Shown here: positions 33,726 to 46,067 of the stretch, one piece after another | How the letters are laid out: the number at the start of each line of letters is the position of its first letter | Numbering within the stretch: position 1 is the stretch's first letter | DNA from: Deuterostichococcus epilithicus | Taxonomy: Eukaryota; Chlorophyta; Trebouxiophyceae; Prasiolales; Stichococcaceae | Direction of reading: 5' to 3' | Assembly (NCBI GenBank): GCA_033439295.1 | Contig: JAVTLE010000013.1 | Span: 2,418,001 to 2,482,000, forward strand | Length of the DNA stretch: 64,000 nt | Notes under the pieces: generated by a model | What the model saw: only the letters and a program-made list of their open reading frames with translations | What the model was told of the DNA's origin: nothing | Databases searched by the model: none | Translations under genes and position numbers: made by a program

Positions 33726-34443
33726 TCGGTTTGGTTTACCAAAAGAGAAGGTGCTTAAAATGTCTGCAGGTGTGCCGATGTGTTTCAAGATTTTCTAGAA
33801 ACCGGAAGAGATCGCTTGTACCTAAGTACTCCTCCATCACAAAACCCCTTCGATGCAGACCACACTCCCTACACGCCGAAACGGATGGCGCCGGACTGTG
33901 CAAATTTTGCGTCGGCACCTGCAGGGACCACCTCTCATGTCATTGCTGTCCAAGCATTAGAAGTGACTGATTTAAGCACGGCCTGCTCCATTGACTCTGT
34001 TCACGCGTGCATGCACACCTCACCTGCTGGGTTCTCTGAGCTGGCAGCATTGTGGCGTCTAGCATCATTGGTGCAGAGCTGCACTGTGCTCGAGTACTTG
34101 TGGTGTGCCTACAACACGCAACTCAGGTTCTCGCACATTGTCATCATCAACCCTCCACGCTGGGGCAACTTGCACTGGCAGGGCAATGCATTCCATGCAA
34201 GGGGGGTGGCGCTCACCGCAGTCCTGCAGTTGCATCACCAGCAGCCTGCTGCACACATTGGATCAAGAAGGACGCTGCAGTTGAGCCCACATGTAAGATT
34301 CCAGGCCTCGTCGCGCTTAGGCGCATGCCAATACCTGCAAAAAGGGAGTGCAGGCAGGCGTCTTGCCGCAGCTGACTGGTGGGTGCATATTCAAGATGCA
34401 CGTCACAGCTGAAGTCGATCGAAGCTCACATGGTGTCCAGTCC
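33726..34443. other. Convergent spacer with an unassigned open frame
   Basis: A 210-codon plus-strand frame (33780-34412) is open here, but the DNA is less GC-rich than genes around it and the translation shows no motif I recognise. It probably includes the 3' UTR of the adenylyltransferase gene. A TGTAA occurs at 34292-34296. Confidence 0.45.
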
Positions 34444-34716
34444 TCAGCAGTCGTAGGTCACTGGCGGCCAGGACGGCTGCCCGACGAATACGCTCCAGGC
34501 CAGGTAGGCGATGATAGCTCCGACCCAGAGGTAGAGGATCAGCGGCACAGGTACGTTTGCATCATCGTCAGGATGCAGCGCAAATTTGCTCTCTGGTGCT
34601 GTCCACGAATACCATGGCTTTCGGGGCAATTTCGGCTCCTCGGCTGCTGCAAGTGGTGCTGGCCGATCGGGCTGTGCATCTGCGGTCTTTCGCATTTTCC
34701 GGCGAGTCACCACCAT
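34444..34716 (-). CDS. Small protein with one C-terminal membrane segment
   Basis: A single-exon frame of 90 residues starts at the ATG at 34716. The N-terminus is basic (MVVTRRKMRK), then Pro/Ala-rich with KPWYSWTAPESKFALHPDDD, followed by one strongly hydrophobic segment (VPLILYLWVGAIIAYLAWSV) and a short tail. It looks like a small subunit of an organellar membrane complex, but I cannot name one. It lies 201 nt downstream of the DPH6 stop on the same strand. The coherent layout (basic head, single TM, short tail) argues against a chance frame. Confidence 0.55.
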   Translation of the reverse strand: MVVTRRKMRKTADAQPDRPAPLAAAEEPKLPRKPWYSWTAPESKFALHPDDDANVPVPLILYLWVGAIIAYLAWSVFVGQPSWPPVTYDC

Positions 34717-34917
34717 CTTGAGCGCTAGGATGAAACCGTCTTCTCAGTTTGAAGCTGTAGCTTGCATCGTTCGACTGAATGCTAGACTGGATGGATCCGG
34801 CAATTTGAATACGTGAGCCTACGGATGAGCCTCGTAGCGGAAACCAGCGCTGATTCGGCACCATGCCACCTGGCAGCGGCACGGTACAATGTTGCTCTCG
34901 CAGCCCCTTGAGCCCCG

Positions 34918-37900
34918 TCAAGCCACGGCCAGGCACTCGACGTGTATGAGGCAGTCCTCCACGCCGCCGTCCGCGTCCGCGATGCCCAGCACTGGCAGAC
35001 ACACCACGTCCGGCGCGGCACCCTGCTTGCCGCCCGCCGATGCGGACGCTGCGATCGCATCGCCCAGCTGAACGGCCAGCGCGGTTTCCACCACCACGCC
35101 CGCCTTGCAGTAGGCCGCCAGGTTGCCGACGTGGCGCCAACCCAGGCCCGCCGCCCGCAGCGCGTCCGACATGTGCAGCGCCAGAACGCGGCACACGCCC
35201 ACCAGGTCCGCGTTGCCGCTCTCCTGCGGGCATGGTGAACGAGACTCAAGCAGTGGTTGGCGCTGCAAGCTACACTTGCGACTCCCAGTCTTTCGTCGAG
35301 CTGATGCCCAAGGACATCACCCACGCATTCCTGCGATGGCCTTGGTGCAGCGGCTGCCACACCTGCATAACCATGCATGTCGGAGCACCTGGAGGTCGGG
35401 CAGCACCAGGGCACTGACGGAGACAGCCACGCGGCACAGCCGCCCGGGCGCCGCCAGCGCCCGCGTGGCGACCAGCGCCTCGCTCGGCTCGCCGCGCGCC
35501 GCCGCCGCCGGGTTGAGCGCCAGGGTGCGCTCGCTGCAGCGCAGCTGGCCCCGGATGCTGTCGGGGTCGGAGCCCGGCGCCGTCAGCAGCAGCGGCTGCA
35601 CCTCGACGCGCGTGCCTCGCGGCAGCGCTGGCACCTGGAACCCCCGAGGTCGCCCGTGCTAAGACGGTGCTCGAGAGACTTTCGAAAAGAGGGGCAGGCT
35701 TGACGCATGGGTGTCCCCGGACGATGTGCACCTAGTTCCAGTGCCGACGTGTTGCAAGGCTGAGGCGCCAGTGGCTTGCGCGTGACACTCAAGGAGCAGC
35801 AGGTCTGACAGACAGCGAGTCTGGACGCGGAAGGCGACTACCTGCACGCAGGTGATGAGCGGGTGCTCAGCGGCGCGGGACATGGCGGGCGGCTGCAGGT
35901 ATGAATCCTCGATGGCCTCCTCGCCCGAATCGGCCTCGTCCACGTCGCTGCCGCCAGATGCGTCACCGCAGTCCTGCCGCGCGGCCAGGCCAGTCATCAG
36001 TGCAAGCGTGGCCACCCTGCCAGCATCACAGGCGCCGGCGCTGCAGGGGCTTGCGAGCCGGGTCCGAAAGCCGGGCGTCGGGCTGCTGCTGGAGTGTTCC
36101 CGCCGGTGCAGCTCCTCCGGCTGCGACGCGCATGCGCGCAGTTGTAAACGGGTGGTGTGCACGCTCAAGGCGGGTTCGCCTGAGCATGCGCAGATGATTA
36201 CCTGCGGCTCGCGTTCCAGGTATGCTTCCAGCTGCCGCCGAGCTGCCCGCACCTCCGCCGCGCCACAGCCGCCGCCAAGGTACAGCGTCGCGGCCAGCAG
36301 CCCGGCGCGGAAGTTGGCGCGCAGCCCCGTCGCCACGGCCTCGCAGCTGGCCAGGCAGCGTGCCAGCTGCGCCGCAGTGCCGCCTGTGTGGGCTCAAGCA
36401 GGCTCAACGAAGCTATCTGTCGCAGGTCGATCGTGGACAGGCACAGACACAGGTGGATATGCATACGACAGGTTGTTGGGTGGCAGAAAAGGTGCCTTTC
36501 CTGGAGCTCCGGTCCTGGGCATGCAGGTGATGAAGCGTCGCAAACACCGCTCTCACGCTGAGCTGCTTTGATGGGCTGTGCCACAAAGTTGTGACCCCCA
36601 ACATCAGCACCAGGTCGGTGGCGCAGACAAGCTCAACTACATTGAGTTTCAGAGGTCCAAAACGGGTTCACCTTCGACCAGCTGCATAGTGGGCGGATCC
36701 AGCGGGATGACACCTGACATGAAAACCAGGCTGCCGGTCGCGACGCCCTGGCTGTATGGCCCGATGCACGTCGGCGCCCACTCCGAGATGCTCTGCACGT
36801 GCAGCACGCGCCGCCGCAGCGCTGGCGCCACTGCGCTTGCCGCCGTCGCCTCGGCGCCGCTAGCCTCGCGACCAACGGCTTGCTGCCCAGGCTGCTTGCT
36901 GCCGCTGGCCTCTGCTGGCTGAGCTTCCTGCTGTTGCCGGCCGGCTGCTGCAGCGTCGCCAGGGTCTGCATGGCTGCCTGCTGCTGCTGCTGCTGCCGCT
37001 GCCTCGGCCATTCCGCCAGCCAGCAGTGCCGCTTGCTGCAATGCTGAACCTGGACTTTTTCTGCCAGACATGCAATTGTTGTGATCGTTGCCACTGTCTG
37101 CGCCGCTGCTGTCGGTCTCCCAGCCGCCGTCGCTGCTGCTGCCGCTGCTGTGCGGCAAGCCGCCGCCGCCGGCACCATCATCCATGCGACTGCTGCCAGC
37201 GGTGACGACCAGGACCGACACTGCCATTGGGCAGCCACCCGGCAGCGGCAGCTGCACGCAGGCGCGTCCCGGAGGGTCCACAGCCGGCAGCAGGGCATTG
37301 TACACAGCGTTGGCGGCGCCAAAGTGGGCCATGTCCGCAAGGTAAAGGTGCACAAAGGCCGCGTCGCTCCAGCTGAGGCCCAGCTCTCGCAGCTCTGCGC
37401 ATTAAATGCACATCCGAGGTGCGAAAGCACTGTCTGATAACCTCGAGTTTACTAGTTGCATATAGTGACTCATTCCTCTTCTATTGCCAGCTGTGATGGT
37501 ATACTTGTCACTGGCAGTGGAGTGGGCAGCACAGGCGCAATGCTGCCCTTGCTGTCGGCTGATAGTCCTGGCTGAGTGTGCCAGACCACAACGCTGCAGA
37601 CACTGCAGAGAGGAGCGCCCCATCCCACTGTCTCAAAGCCTGTGCCTTGAGCTGTCTCAGGCGTGTCTCAGCGCATGTCCGTTGAAAGCAGTGCAGGACT
37701 ACCTCAGAGGCTGCAACGTCTATCCCGCTGTCTCAAGGACTGTCACGTCGGCTGTGTGAGGCGTGTCTCAGCGCATGTCTGCTTGACACAGTGCATGCAG
37801 GACTACTACAACAGCTGCAACGCCTATCCCACTGGCTCATGGACTGTCTCTGGGGCTGTCTTAGACATGTTTGTGCGCACGTCTGCTGAAAGCAGTGCAG

Positions 37901-40701
37901 GAATACTGCAGAGGCTGCAGCGCCTATCTCGCTGGGTCACGGCCTGTCATTTTGGCTGGCTGAGGCGTGTCTCAGTGCATTTTGCTGATACACAGTGCAT
38001 GCAGGACTACTACAGAGGCTGCAGCGCCCGTACTGCTGTCCGGAAGGAGGTGCCGATGCTGTCTTGGCGGCCGCGGGAAGCTGTCAGCAGATGGTCCGAG
38101 GCGAACAGTCTACCTGAGCCGAGTGCGCTGAGGACGCTGGCCAGCGCCGCGGCGGTGCCCTGCGGCGAGCCGCCTGCGGGTCCCGGCGTCGGCGGCGCCG
38201 CCGCGGCAAGCGTCAGCAGTCGGCGCCCCTGCTGCCGCAGGACGGGAGGGGAACGGCATCCGGCGGCCTCCTCCGGCGGCAGCACAGCCGCCGGCGCAGG
38301 CTCAGCCAGGTACTCTGCACAGGACGAGACGCGCTTTCGCAGCTGGCTGGCGCCGGCGGCGGGCAGGAAAGCTGCACTCTAATCGCCGAAGCAGACGTGC
38401 AGCTCGGTTTGCACTCACGCCTGCTTCATGTTCTGATGCAGCACCCTGTCTTCCGGCCCACCTGCCGGCACCTCGGCGATGTCCGCGTCCAGGTCCGCTG
38501 CTGCCGCTCCGCTTCCACCGCTTCCGCGCGCACCATCTTTTGGGACCAGGCGGAAGGCCGTCGGCCGCAGCACGCCCACAGGCGCGATGTCTCCCGGCGA
38601 GTGCAGCCGCGTGTCAAAGGCCAGCAGCTCGATGCGGGCGGCGGCAAACAGCGGGCAGTCCAGCGTGAGGCTCTCGTACTCACCGCCCTCGCCGCACACG
38701 TTGCTGCCGTACATTCTGCATCGGCAATCTGGCGGTTGCAGCGGTCTACCTGAAGTGCATGCGGCGCCACCAACCATGCTCCTGGCGATGCGCTGCTGAG
38801 ACGCCAGGTCGAGTGTGCAGCTCGCAGTGTTTCGTGGGGACAGGGCGTTGTCGCAGATTGACAGCAGCTAGAAAGAGCCTGCTGACCTGGCGAGGCGGTG
38901 CAGCTGAGCCTGCATCTGCGCCAGGCTCTTGCCCAGGTGCTTCTCCGGGTCCAGCCCTGCAGCAGCGCCGCTTGAGCTCTGAGTCCACTTTGGTCTGACG
39001 TTCTGGTGCATGTAGTGTGAAGCAAATCGGTACTGATGGCTTTCGCCATGTCAGACAAGTGGACAGTCGACTCACCTATTGCTGCAACCTTCACGAGGAT
39101 GGCCTCAACGCCGCCGGCAATCATGCGGCGCAGCAGAGGCGCCTGCATATTGAACGAAGCGCAAACCTGTTGCGTGCTCGACTTATCTAAGGCTTAATTT
39201 TGCTGGCACCGACCGCACGCCGCTGTGAAGCGGCCAGACAAACAGGGGGCGCGGCGGCTTCCAGGCAAGGACCTCCCAGCACGCCAGCATTTCCGGACAC
39301 ACGGTGCCGACATGCGGTTGGATGGTTCCAAATCAGCTCTTTTCAGTGTCCCAAGATGCCATACTGGGAACAGGATCACCTGCGGCTGGTGCCACAGGTA
39401 CGCCAGGCTGGTGAGCCCCAGGCGCACGCACACCGACTCCACACGCAGCCGCTGGTAGTCAGATGCTATCGCGCCCGATGCCACGCCCTGCAGCCCCTGC
39501 ACTGGCGCCAAGAGCTCAGGGTCCAACGACTGAACGTGAGGTGGAGTGTCATTGCGAGCGGTCATGATTTAACCGCGCCCAGCACCACGCCCTGGTGCTG
39601 GTGCGCCCCTAGCATGACCCATTGCCAGACGTCAGCTCCGCCGGCCCAGCATCCCTTCCTGGCAGGTTTTTCAAGCAGTTGTATCTTTTGTGGCTGCGTC
39701 ACAGCACCACAGCCAGCGGACCCGACTCGTGCAGACCCAAGCAGCGCACCCTTGACTCCCCAGTCACCGTCATTTTGGCGGCAGGCGGGGGCGCACCGGA
39801 AAGCGGTCTTTCGCAAAGGCCAGCAGCGCGGCCAGGTCTTCAACCTCGTCGCCAGCCGTCTCCCTGTAGCCCAGCTCCTGCGCATAATGGGGCTTGGAAC
39901 ATGTTGCGAGAGCATTTCTCGGTTGCCAGGTACCCAGCCCCTCCTCATGGCCTTCGTCAGCAAACAGAGGCTGTTCAGCTGTGGGCGCCACACGTGCCGC
40001 GCGTGCCGCAGACCCTGGCATCTGACGATGAGTCAGACTCTCCCTACTCCAAAGACGAGTCAAATCACTTTGTATTACCTGGAGCGTCGTATGCGATTTT
40101 CAGGAGATAGACTCACCGTGTGGCGGGAGGCGCCGCGGATGCGGCGGCGCAGCAGCGGCAGCCCGGTGGCGGCGGCATACGCCTCCACCAGAGTGTGCCC
40201 CACTGTCTGGAACATCCAGCTGTCCAGCTCGTCTGTGGCGTCGTCGCCTGGCAACAGGTTGCCCAGCGCCACGATCTGCGGCGCAATTACGACAGCAAAG
40301 TCAGTGCGGCGCCGCCGTTTGCGGCGTCAGTACGGCTGCATCGGCCGGCCAAGGCCGTGGGCACTGCGGGCAGCGGGTCATGGCCGCATACCGAGGCTAT
40401 GATGAGGCAGAGCCGCGCAATGATCGTGGGGGCCAGGTTGATGGGAATGTTTTGGTGAAACACAGATCGGAAAGCGTACCTCATGGCCGTACTGCTGGCA
40501 CAGCATCATGTTGAAGCATGAGTCCTTGCCGCCGCTGTGACGCCAGACAGTCACATGAACGTCAGAACATGAGGACTTTAGATTCGTCAGCATGCCTCAG
40601 ATCGTTCAAGCTCGCAAAGCACCGAGCATGATGTGTCGCCTGCGCATGCACCATGCAGTGTAATGCGGTGGCACATGCCTGACGAGCGCAATGGTCTTCA
40701 T
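34918..40701 (-). CDS. DPH6: Diphthine-ammonia ligase with RidA-like domains
   Basis: Exons in transcript order: 40679-40701, 40480-40534, 40117-40275, 39797-39877, 39380-39529, 39076-39142, 38887-38956, 38462-38715, 38114-38314, 36672-37394, 36202-36383, 35842-36120, 35389-35634, 34918-35223 (931 residues). The N-terminal ATP pyrophosphatase domain starts MKTIALVSGGKDSCFNMM (PP-loop SGGKDS) and continues with TAGDEVEDL, ASGAIASDYQRLRVESV, VKVAAIGLDPEKHLGK and NVCGEGGEYESLTLDCPLF. RidA/YjgF-like segments follow (FVHLYLADMAHFG; then ISEWAPTCIGPYSQG and FMSGVIPLDPPTM), and the end reads DVVCLPVLGIADADG. This is the plant and fungal DPH6 layout; the enzyme amidates diphthine on elongation factor 2. 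Unusual points are a low-complexity insert of over 100 residues between the RidA-like parts and a 23-nt first coding exon with a GC donor (AG|GCATGT), needed to complete the PP-loop. Confidence 0.9.
37597..38040. repeat. Minisatellite of 100-105 bp units in a DPH6 intron
   Basis: About four and a half diverged copies, with unit starts near 37597, 37692, 37797, 37897 and 38001, each beginning near gcaggactac and containing ggctgcaacg. It occupies most of the intron between 37394 and 38114. Confidence 0.85.
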
Positions 40702-42043
40702 GATCGGACGTCCGTAACACCCGACAGTTGTTGCACCAGGTCGGCAGATGGGGTGCGGACGACGCAAGGCAACGAAGCGCTCGTGAAGTTCGCTCTCGGC
40801 GATCGCAGTCTTCTCCTGCTGATCTTCCGGCACAGCCTCCTCCGAACGATGCACAAGTGTCGTGATGTTTCAGCTGCCGCTCAGCCTGCACGAGCCGGAG
40901 CTGGGTGTCGGAACTTGCTGTCCTGCAGCGTCTCAATGGCCAGCTGGAGCTTGGCGAAAGCCACTCGGCTACCAGTACGCCACTGTTGAGTACTAACACT
41001 TTTACCAAAGGTTCTCAACCACCGCGAGCGGCATCTCTTGAGTGTTAACCAAGTTCCGCAGCTCCGCAGTCGCATGCATCCGCACGTGCGTAAACAGGCG
41101 GCTGGTCATAATGGCTTCGTTTAATGCTGGCCAATCTGATCCTCTGCGGGGCAAACCAGGTTGCAGAAGTTAACCAAGCTCCTTCATGACTGTCGTCACG
41201 GCTGTCCTCCCATCCTAATTCACCATGTTCCAGCGGCGCGTTCTTCATCTTTCTTGCTGCCCCGTGCGGCAACGATGCCGCTACCTGAGTGCAGGGTCAG
41301 CTAGTTCGCAGGTCAGCATGGAGGTAGGCCTGCCACCATGCTCGGCGACCCCCTGTATGTTGCCGCGGGCGTCCTCGCCACAAATGTGATTGTGGCGGCA
41401 TCATCGATTATGTGGCAGTGCTTCTTGTGGATAGACCCGGTTCTGTAGCCGAGACGGAGACTGTGTGGTGGCTGCGCTCGTCGCCCGAGTCGCCGCAATA
41501 GCACTGGCAGCGCCTGGATACATGGGCCGGCAGGTGCACCCACGCGTCAGAGGCTTGCAGTTAATGCGGGCGCAGCCCCAGCGCGAGGCGGGCTGCTGGA
41601 TGGAATAAGCGCCCGGCCCTCTGCACGCAGCTGCCGCACAGCCTGCTGCATCAGCCCGCACTCGCCATTGGGTTGAGTGATTCACGCCGCCGAAAGTGCC
41701 ACGATCATGCGGCGCTGTGGAAGGTCAGCTGTTGCCCCTGCAGGTGTGCAGCAGTGCGGAGGGATGTCGACAAAAGTGGAAGTTCTTCAGTTCATCCCTT
41801 CAGCCCACGAAAGCCTCGTCAGCCCCACAGCCATCCGTAGCTTCGGAAATGTTTACCTCGCCGATCGGTCTCACTTCTCAACTGGTGAATGACCACTGGC
41901 ATAACGGGCCGAAAGCCGTGCATGAATTGCCCTAGCTACTGACGGGCATGACTGCCCTCGCCCAAACTTATGCGAAATGTCAGTGGCTATGTGCTTGTGA
42001 ACTCTTCGTACTTGCTCGCCAACTCTTCAGTCCTGCAGGACCT
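40702..42043. other. Spacer with no supported gene
   Basis: Holds the DPH6 upstream region and the 3' flank of the Ala-rich secreted gene. Frames on both strands are short or lack motifs and splice support. Confidence 0.5.
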
Positions 42044-45000
42044 CTACTTGCGGCCGCTGCCACCACCTGCAGGCAAAGCGCCTCAGAGGGTCAGTGGCGA
42101 CAGCAGCGCCCGACGGCGTCCGACATGCACACCTCGCGCACGCGCACGGTCACACTTCCAGATGCGAAGCATCAACCCTCGCTCTGCAGTGATGGACCAA
42201 GCGACGGGCAGCAGCAGCACGGCTGCAGCCCTTGACGCACCTGATGCTACTGCAGAAAACGCGGAGACGAGAGCATTGGCAATGGCTTGTGCCACGGCGG
42301 TTGCCGTTGCTGTGGAATTCGAGGAGGCTTGGCCAGGCCCTGCACATACAACATGTGAGGGGTCGCCTGAACCCAGGTCCTTCCTGCAAGGTGGCAAGCT
42401 GCCCATTTTTGCGTGTCCCTGAAAGGAGTGGTGCGCGCGCAAAGACAGGTGGCAGGCTTGCTGCACCTGTGAACGAGGCATTGCCAGAGGCGCTGGAGAG
42501 GGCGGTCTGGATCTGGGTCTGCAGGTCGCTGGCACTGGCTGCGGCAGTGGCAGCGGAGTTGTCGCTGGTGGCGTTGGCGACGGCGGATGCGATGGCCTCA
42601 GCGGTGGCCACCGCCACGGCTGACGCGACCGCTTGTGTGGACACTGCGCCGCTGCCGGACGAGCCTGGAGGGGAACAGGAGGTCTGATCAGCTCACACTT
42701 GCGGGAGAGTGGAGTAAGGACGTTAACAGCGTCAGTGTGACACAGGCATGCCGCCAGCTGAGACGGCCCAGTGCCACTGCTTGTCAAACTCAGCCGCCAG
42801 CGCTACCATCGTCGACAGCACGGTCGCATTTTGGCAGAAGTCAAAACTCCTGCTGCAAGTGTCACGCACCTTGCACGACAACCTGGCTCTGGGCCGAGGA
42901 AATGGCGGTCGTGACGGCAGTGCCAATGGCCCGAGCAGCCGCGGCAGCAGCAGCCGTCGCCGAGCCCCCAGCCCGAACCTGTGCGCGCCTCCAGTCCAAT
43001 CGGACAGCCGCGCACAAGGCGATGCACGCGTCATCAAATGGCAAATGCCAGCTAATGCATGGCCACTTCTGAAGCAGCTGCCCATTCTTCAACAGAGTTT
43101 CCGTTAGCATAAGTCATGTGCAAGGTACCACTCGCACCATGGCGACCACGCTTGCGATGGCGCTGGAGACGGCGTTCTGGAGGTTCCTGATGATCTGGAC
43201 AGCCGCCAGGGCACGGGTAAACACGGCGGCGGTGGCCGTCGCCACCGAACGGGTGATGGCGGCGGACTGCGCGGCCGCCGTCCCCTGGCCTGCACGCGGT
43301 AAAAACAAAGCAGTGCTGGGGCTGCACGCGCGACTGAGTGTCCGACGCGGCTGATAGAGACATTTGCACGAGAGGCTTGTGAAGACACGCGGAGGCGCTG
43401 AGAGAGCACCATCAGGGTGGGTCGGGCTCAGGAGGCCCAGCTTCTCTCCAGCACGAGAAAACGCAGCCCACAACCGGCGAGGTGCTGCTGAGGGTAGGAC
43501 AAGAAGAGCGCCACCTCGCAAACTGGCGGAAGCGCGCGCGGATGCCGTGGCGTTGGCTATGGCCTGGTCGAAAGCCTGTCCGACCGCCGCCGCAGAGGCC
43601 AGGCTGTTGTTGGCCGTCGCGCTTGAAAAGGCGCTTGCAATCGCTGAAGCAGTGGCCGTCGCAACAGCGTTCGCGGTGGCACTAGCGTCAGCGCTGCCTG
43701 ACCCTCCGGGCCCTGCACGGCATCACATATGAGGCGAGCGTCAAGCGCTGCTCGGTGTGGCGCCTGCTCGCGCTGCGCTCACTGTTGCAAGCTGGTCGTG
43801 CATATCAAGCTGACGCGCCCAAGAGAGCAGCAGCCGCGCCTGTCGACGTGACGTTGGCGCTGGCGCTGGCAACAGCGGTGGCGACAGCGGTGGCGGTGGC
43901 ATTGGCTGCGGCAGTAGCAGCTGCCGCCACATCCCCACCGCCCTGGACAGCGGCAATCGCCGCCGACGTGGCATTGGCCGCCGCGCTTGCAGACTGGGAG
44001 CTGGCCTCCGAGCTGGACCTAGCCGTAGACGTGACAGTGCCTGCATGGAGCAAGGGTGGCAACTCCTCAGTTCAACCAAGGTGTCCTTGTTCCTGACCCT
44101 GGACCGAGACCCAGGTCTGCGACATCAGATGGCGCAGCAGTGCTTGAGGGCCGCCTGCATCGACACAAGCCTGCGGAATCTGATGGCGAAGCAGTGACAT
44201 CTGCTTGCGTCAAACTGGAGAGGATCTGCAGATCAAGCAGCAGCTCCATTGGAGCAGGCCTGCCAGACTGGTTATCATCGGCCACCATGCAGACGCCGTG
44301 ATGCGAGAGGTACTTACCGCCGCCGCCGTTGTTGACGGCATTGGCATTCGCGCTGCCGTTGCCGGTGGACACTGCATTGGCAATTGCCATGGAGTTGCCC
44401 AGGTTCGAAGGCGCGATGGAGACCGGTGGCACGCCTGGCGGCGCCGGCGGTGCGACCTGCTGCAGCAAGCTAAGTGTCGCAACCGCCTGATTGTGACTAG
44501 ATGGCCCTTTCAGGAGCACAGCCTCACAAGAGTATGCAACGAGACCAAACCACTCCGTGTCGAGTGTGCAGCCCGCTATCTGGCTCATCTCTGGGCTATT
44601 AAGGCTTTCTGTTCTCGATGCAGGACAGCCGACGACTGAGGTCTTTGACCTGGTTTAGGGCATTGGTGAGAGTGTTGTTGTTGGCGCCCTTGCCCGCTGC
44701 GGTGGTGATGGCCTGCCCGAGGTTCTGATTGGCCTGCTGGTTGTTCTGGCTCAGCAGCTTGCCCAATATCTGCTGCAGCAGCTGAGGGCCGTTTGGCTGC
44801 GCCGACACTGCCGCCAGTCCGGCCGCCGCTTGGGTCGTGTTGCCCTGTCGCCAGCAGCACGAATTCAAGAGGGAATCTATAAACCGCTCTGAAAAATTTG
44901 CTGACCAAGACTACAGCCACCAAGGGCATGCATCAAGCATGCAAATTCGGAAGCAACCGCAGAAGGCTGACTGATGATGAACCAAGCGCACCGCTTGGAG

Positions 45001-45444
45001 GGCATTGTTGACGCCTCGGACGACAGCATTCGGATCCGTGATCGTTGCAACTGGCGCTGGGGGCAGCGGCGATGCCGGCACCGGCGGAGACCCAGGGAAG
45101 GCAGGCGGCGCTGGCGAAGCGGTAGCTACTGGCGAGAAGCCAGGCAGCGAAAAGCCGGGGAAGTTCGCGAAGATGCTGCTCAGGTCCTGCTTCAGCTGCC
45201 GGCGCTGCGCTGGCGACTCGATGTCGCTGGCCAGCCAGGTCTCCCTGCCTGCAGCACAGCATCATGGCACGGCGGCCGCAAAAAGACAATCAAAAAAGTG
45301 GATTGCAGTGTCAAGCAGCACACAACTTACAGACGTCCTTGCAAAGGAGACACCTTGATTCAGGTGCCGGGAAGCCTCGGACGAGGCACAGCAGATCAGC
45401 AGAATCAGGATGGACCCGGCTGTCTGTGACTTGGCCGCCGTCAT
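42044..45444 (-). CDS. Secreted Ala/Ser-rich protein built from repeated exon modules
   Basis: Exons in transcript order: 45354-45444, 44992-45248, 44650-44844, 44318-44456, 43840-44040, 43515-43712, 43138-43289, 42870-42978, 42467-42664, 42241-42339, 42044-42066 (553 residues). Exon 1 is a signal peptide (MTAAKSQTAGSILILLICCA). Exon 2 holds a short helical part and a Pro-rich hinge (PAPPAFPGSPPVPASP). Exon 3 is Gln/Asn-rich. From exon 4 on, modules of alternating Ala with Thr, Val, Ser or Asn recur (ANAVATATASAIASAF, AVAVATAEAIASAVANAT, ATATAVAQAIANALVSAF), with small Gly/Asn turns (NNGGG, GGPGGSGS). Most module boundaries are phase 1. The end is GGGSGRK. I recognise no family; a structural cell-wall or matrix protein is a guess. 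One donor (43839) is GC. TGTAA was not found near the stop. Confidence 0.75.
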
Positions 45445-46067
45445 CTGGACGATTCCGCCGCTGGAAGAATACGACGGAATTCAGCGGTCGGCTTCCGATC
45501 TACACGGCCACAGCCCCACGGAGCTCTGCACCATCCGCAGGGTCAGAATCGCTGATGCTATCCGACTCGGAGTTCACAATATAGTCTTCCTTAAACACAG
45601 AGAACACGGCACCCGGGTGTAATCCTTTAGAAGGGGCCCAGGAAACACGGTTCGTCTATCCGTGTTCCCAGAATTAGTCTGTGGGGTCCGAAGCTACACT
45701 TTATTGTGCGCTGGCAAGCCCTCAACACAATTGCTGCTTGGCGCACAGCGGAAAGGGCTAGCTTTTGTTTCTGGCGGTTTCGCTGGCGGTTCAAGCGCGC
45801 AAGTGTGGCATAGCAGTGACTCTGTGAGTTGCTCAAACGCATCGCGTGATCCTGTTCACACGTGGCAAGCCAGTCTGCAGTGCAACGGTTCTGGGTCTGG
45901 GACGGCATCAACACGGGTTCCGTGAGGTCGTTACACCTGTGCTAGCTCAGCGGATCTGCTGACAGCAGCCCACCTGTCGTAGCTGCACACATGGTCGGAG
46001 GCCATCAAATGCCTTCCTGGCAGGTCTGCAGATTTTAAACACCCACTGCGCTGCCCTGAACCTGGTC
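45445..46067. other. Spacer between two minus-strand genes
   Basis: Contains a minus-strand TGTAA at 45931-45935, 133 nt downstream of the proteasome gene stop, and the probable promoter of the secreted Ala-rich gene. No coding segment is supported. Confidence 0.5.
45931..45935 (-). terminator. TGTAA poly(A) signal of the proteasome beta-6 gene
   Basis: TTACA on the plus strand reads TGTAA in the sense of the proteasome gene, 133 nt beyond its stop codon. Confidence 0.5.

Noticed and set aside
33780-34412. 210-codon plus-strand frame after the adenylyltransferase gene
   Set aside because: It lies in lower-GC sequence that looks like 3' UTR and spacer, and has no motif, splice support or recognisable domain.
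37663-38382. Plus-strand 239-codon frame across the DPH6 intron and exon 9
   Set aside because: Half of it is the minisatellite and the rest is antisense to a DPH6 exon. No independent evidence for a gene.
40950-41008. Alternative first exon for DPH6 (KVLVLNSG)
   Set aside because: It resembles the PP-loop start, but it has no ATG and no donor of the right phase. MKTIALVS at 40679-40701 fits in phase through a GC donor.
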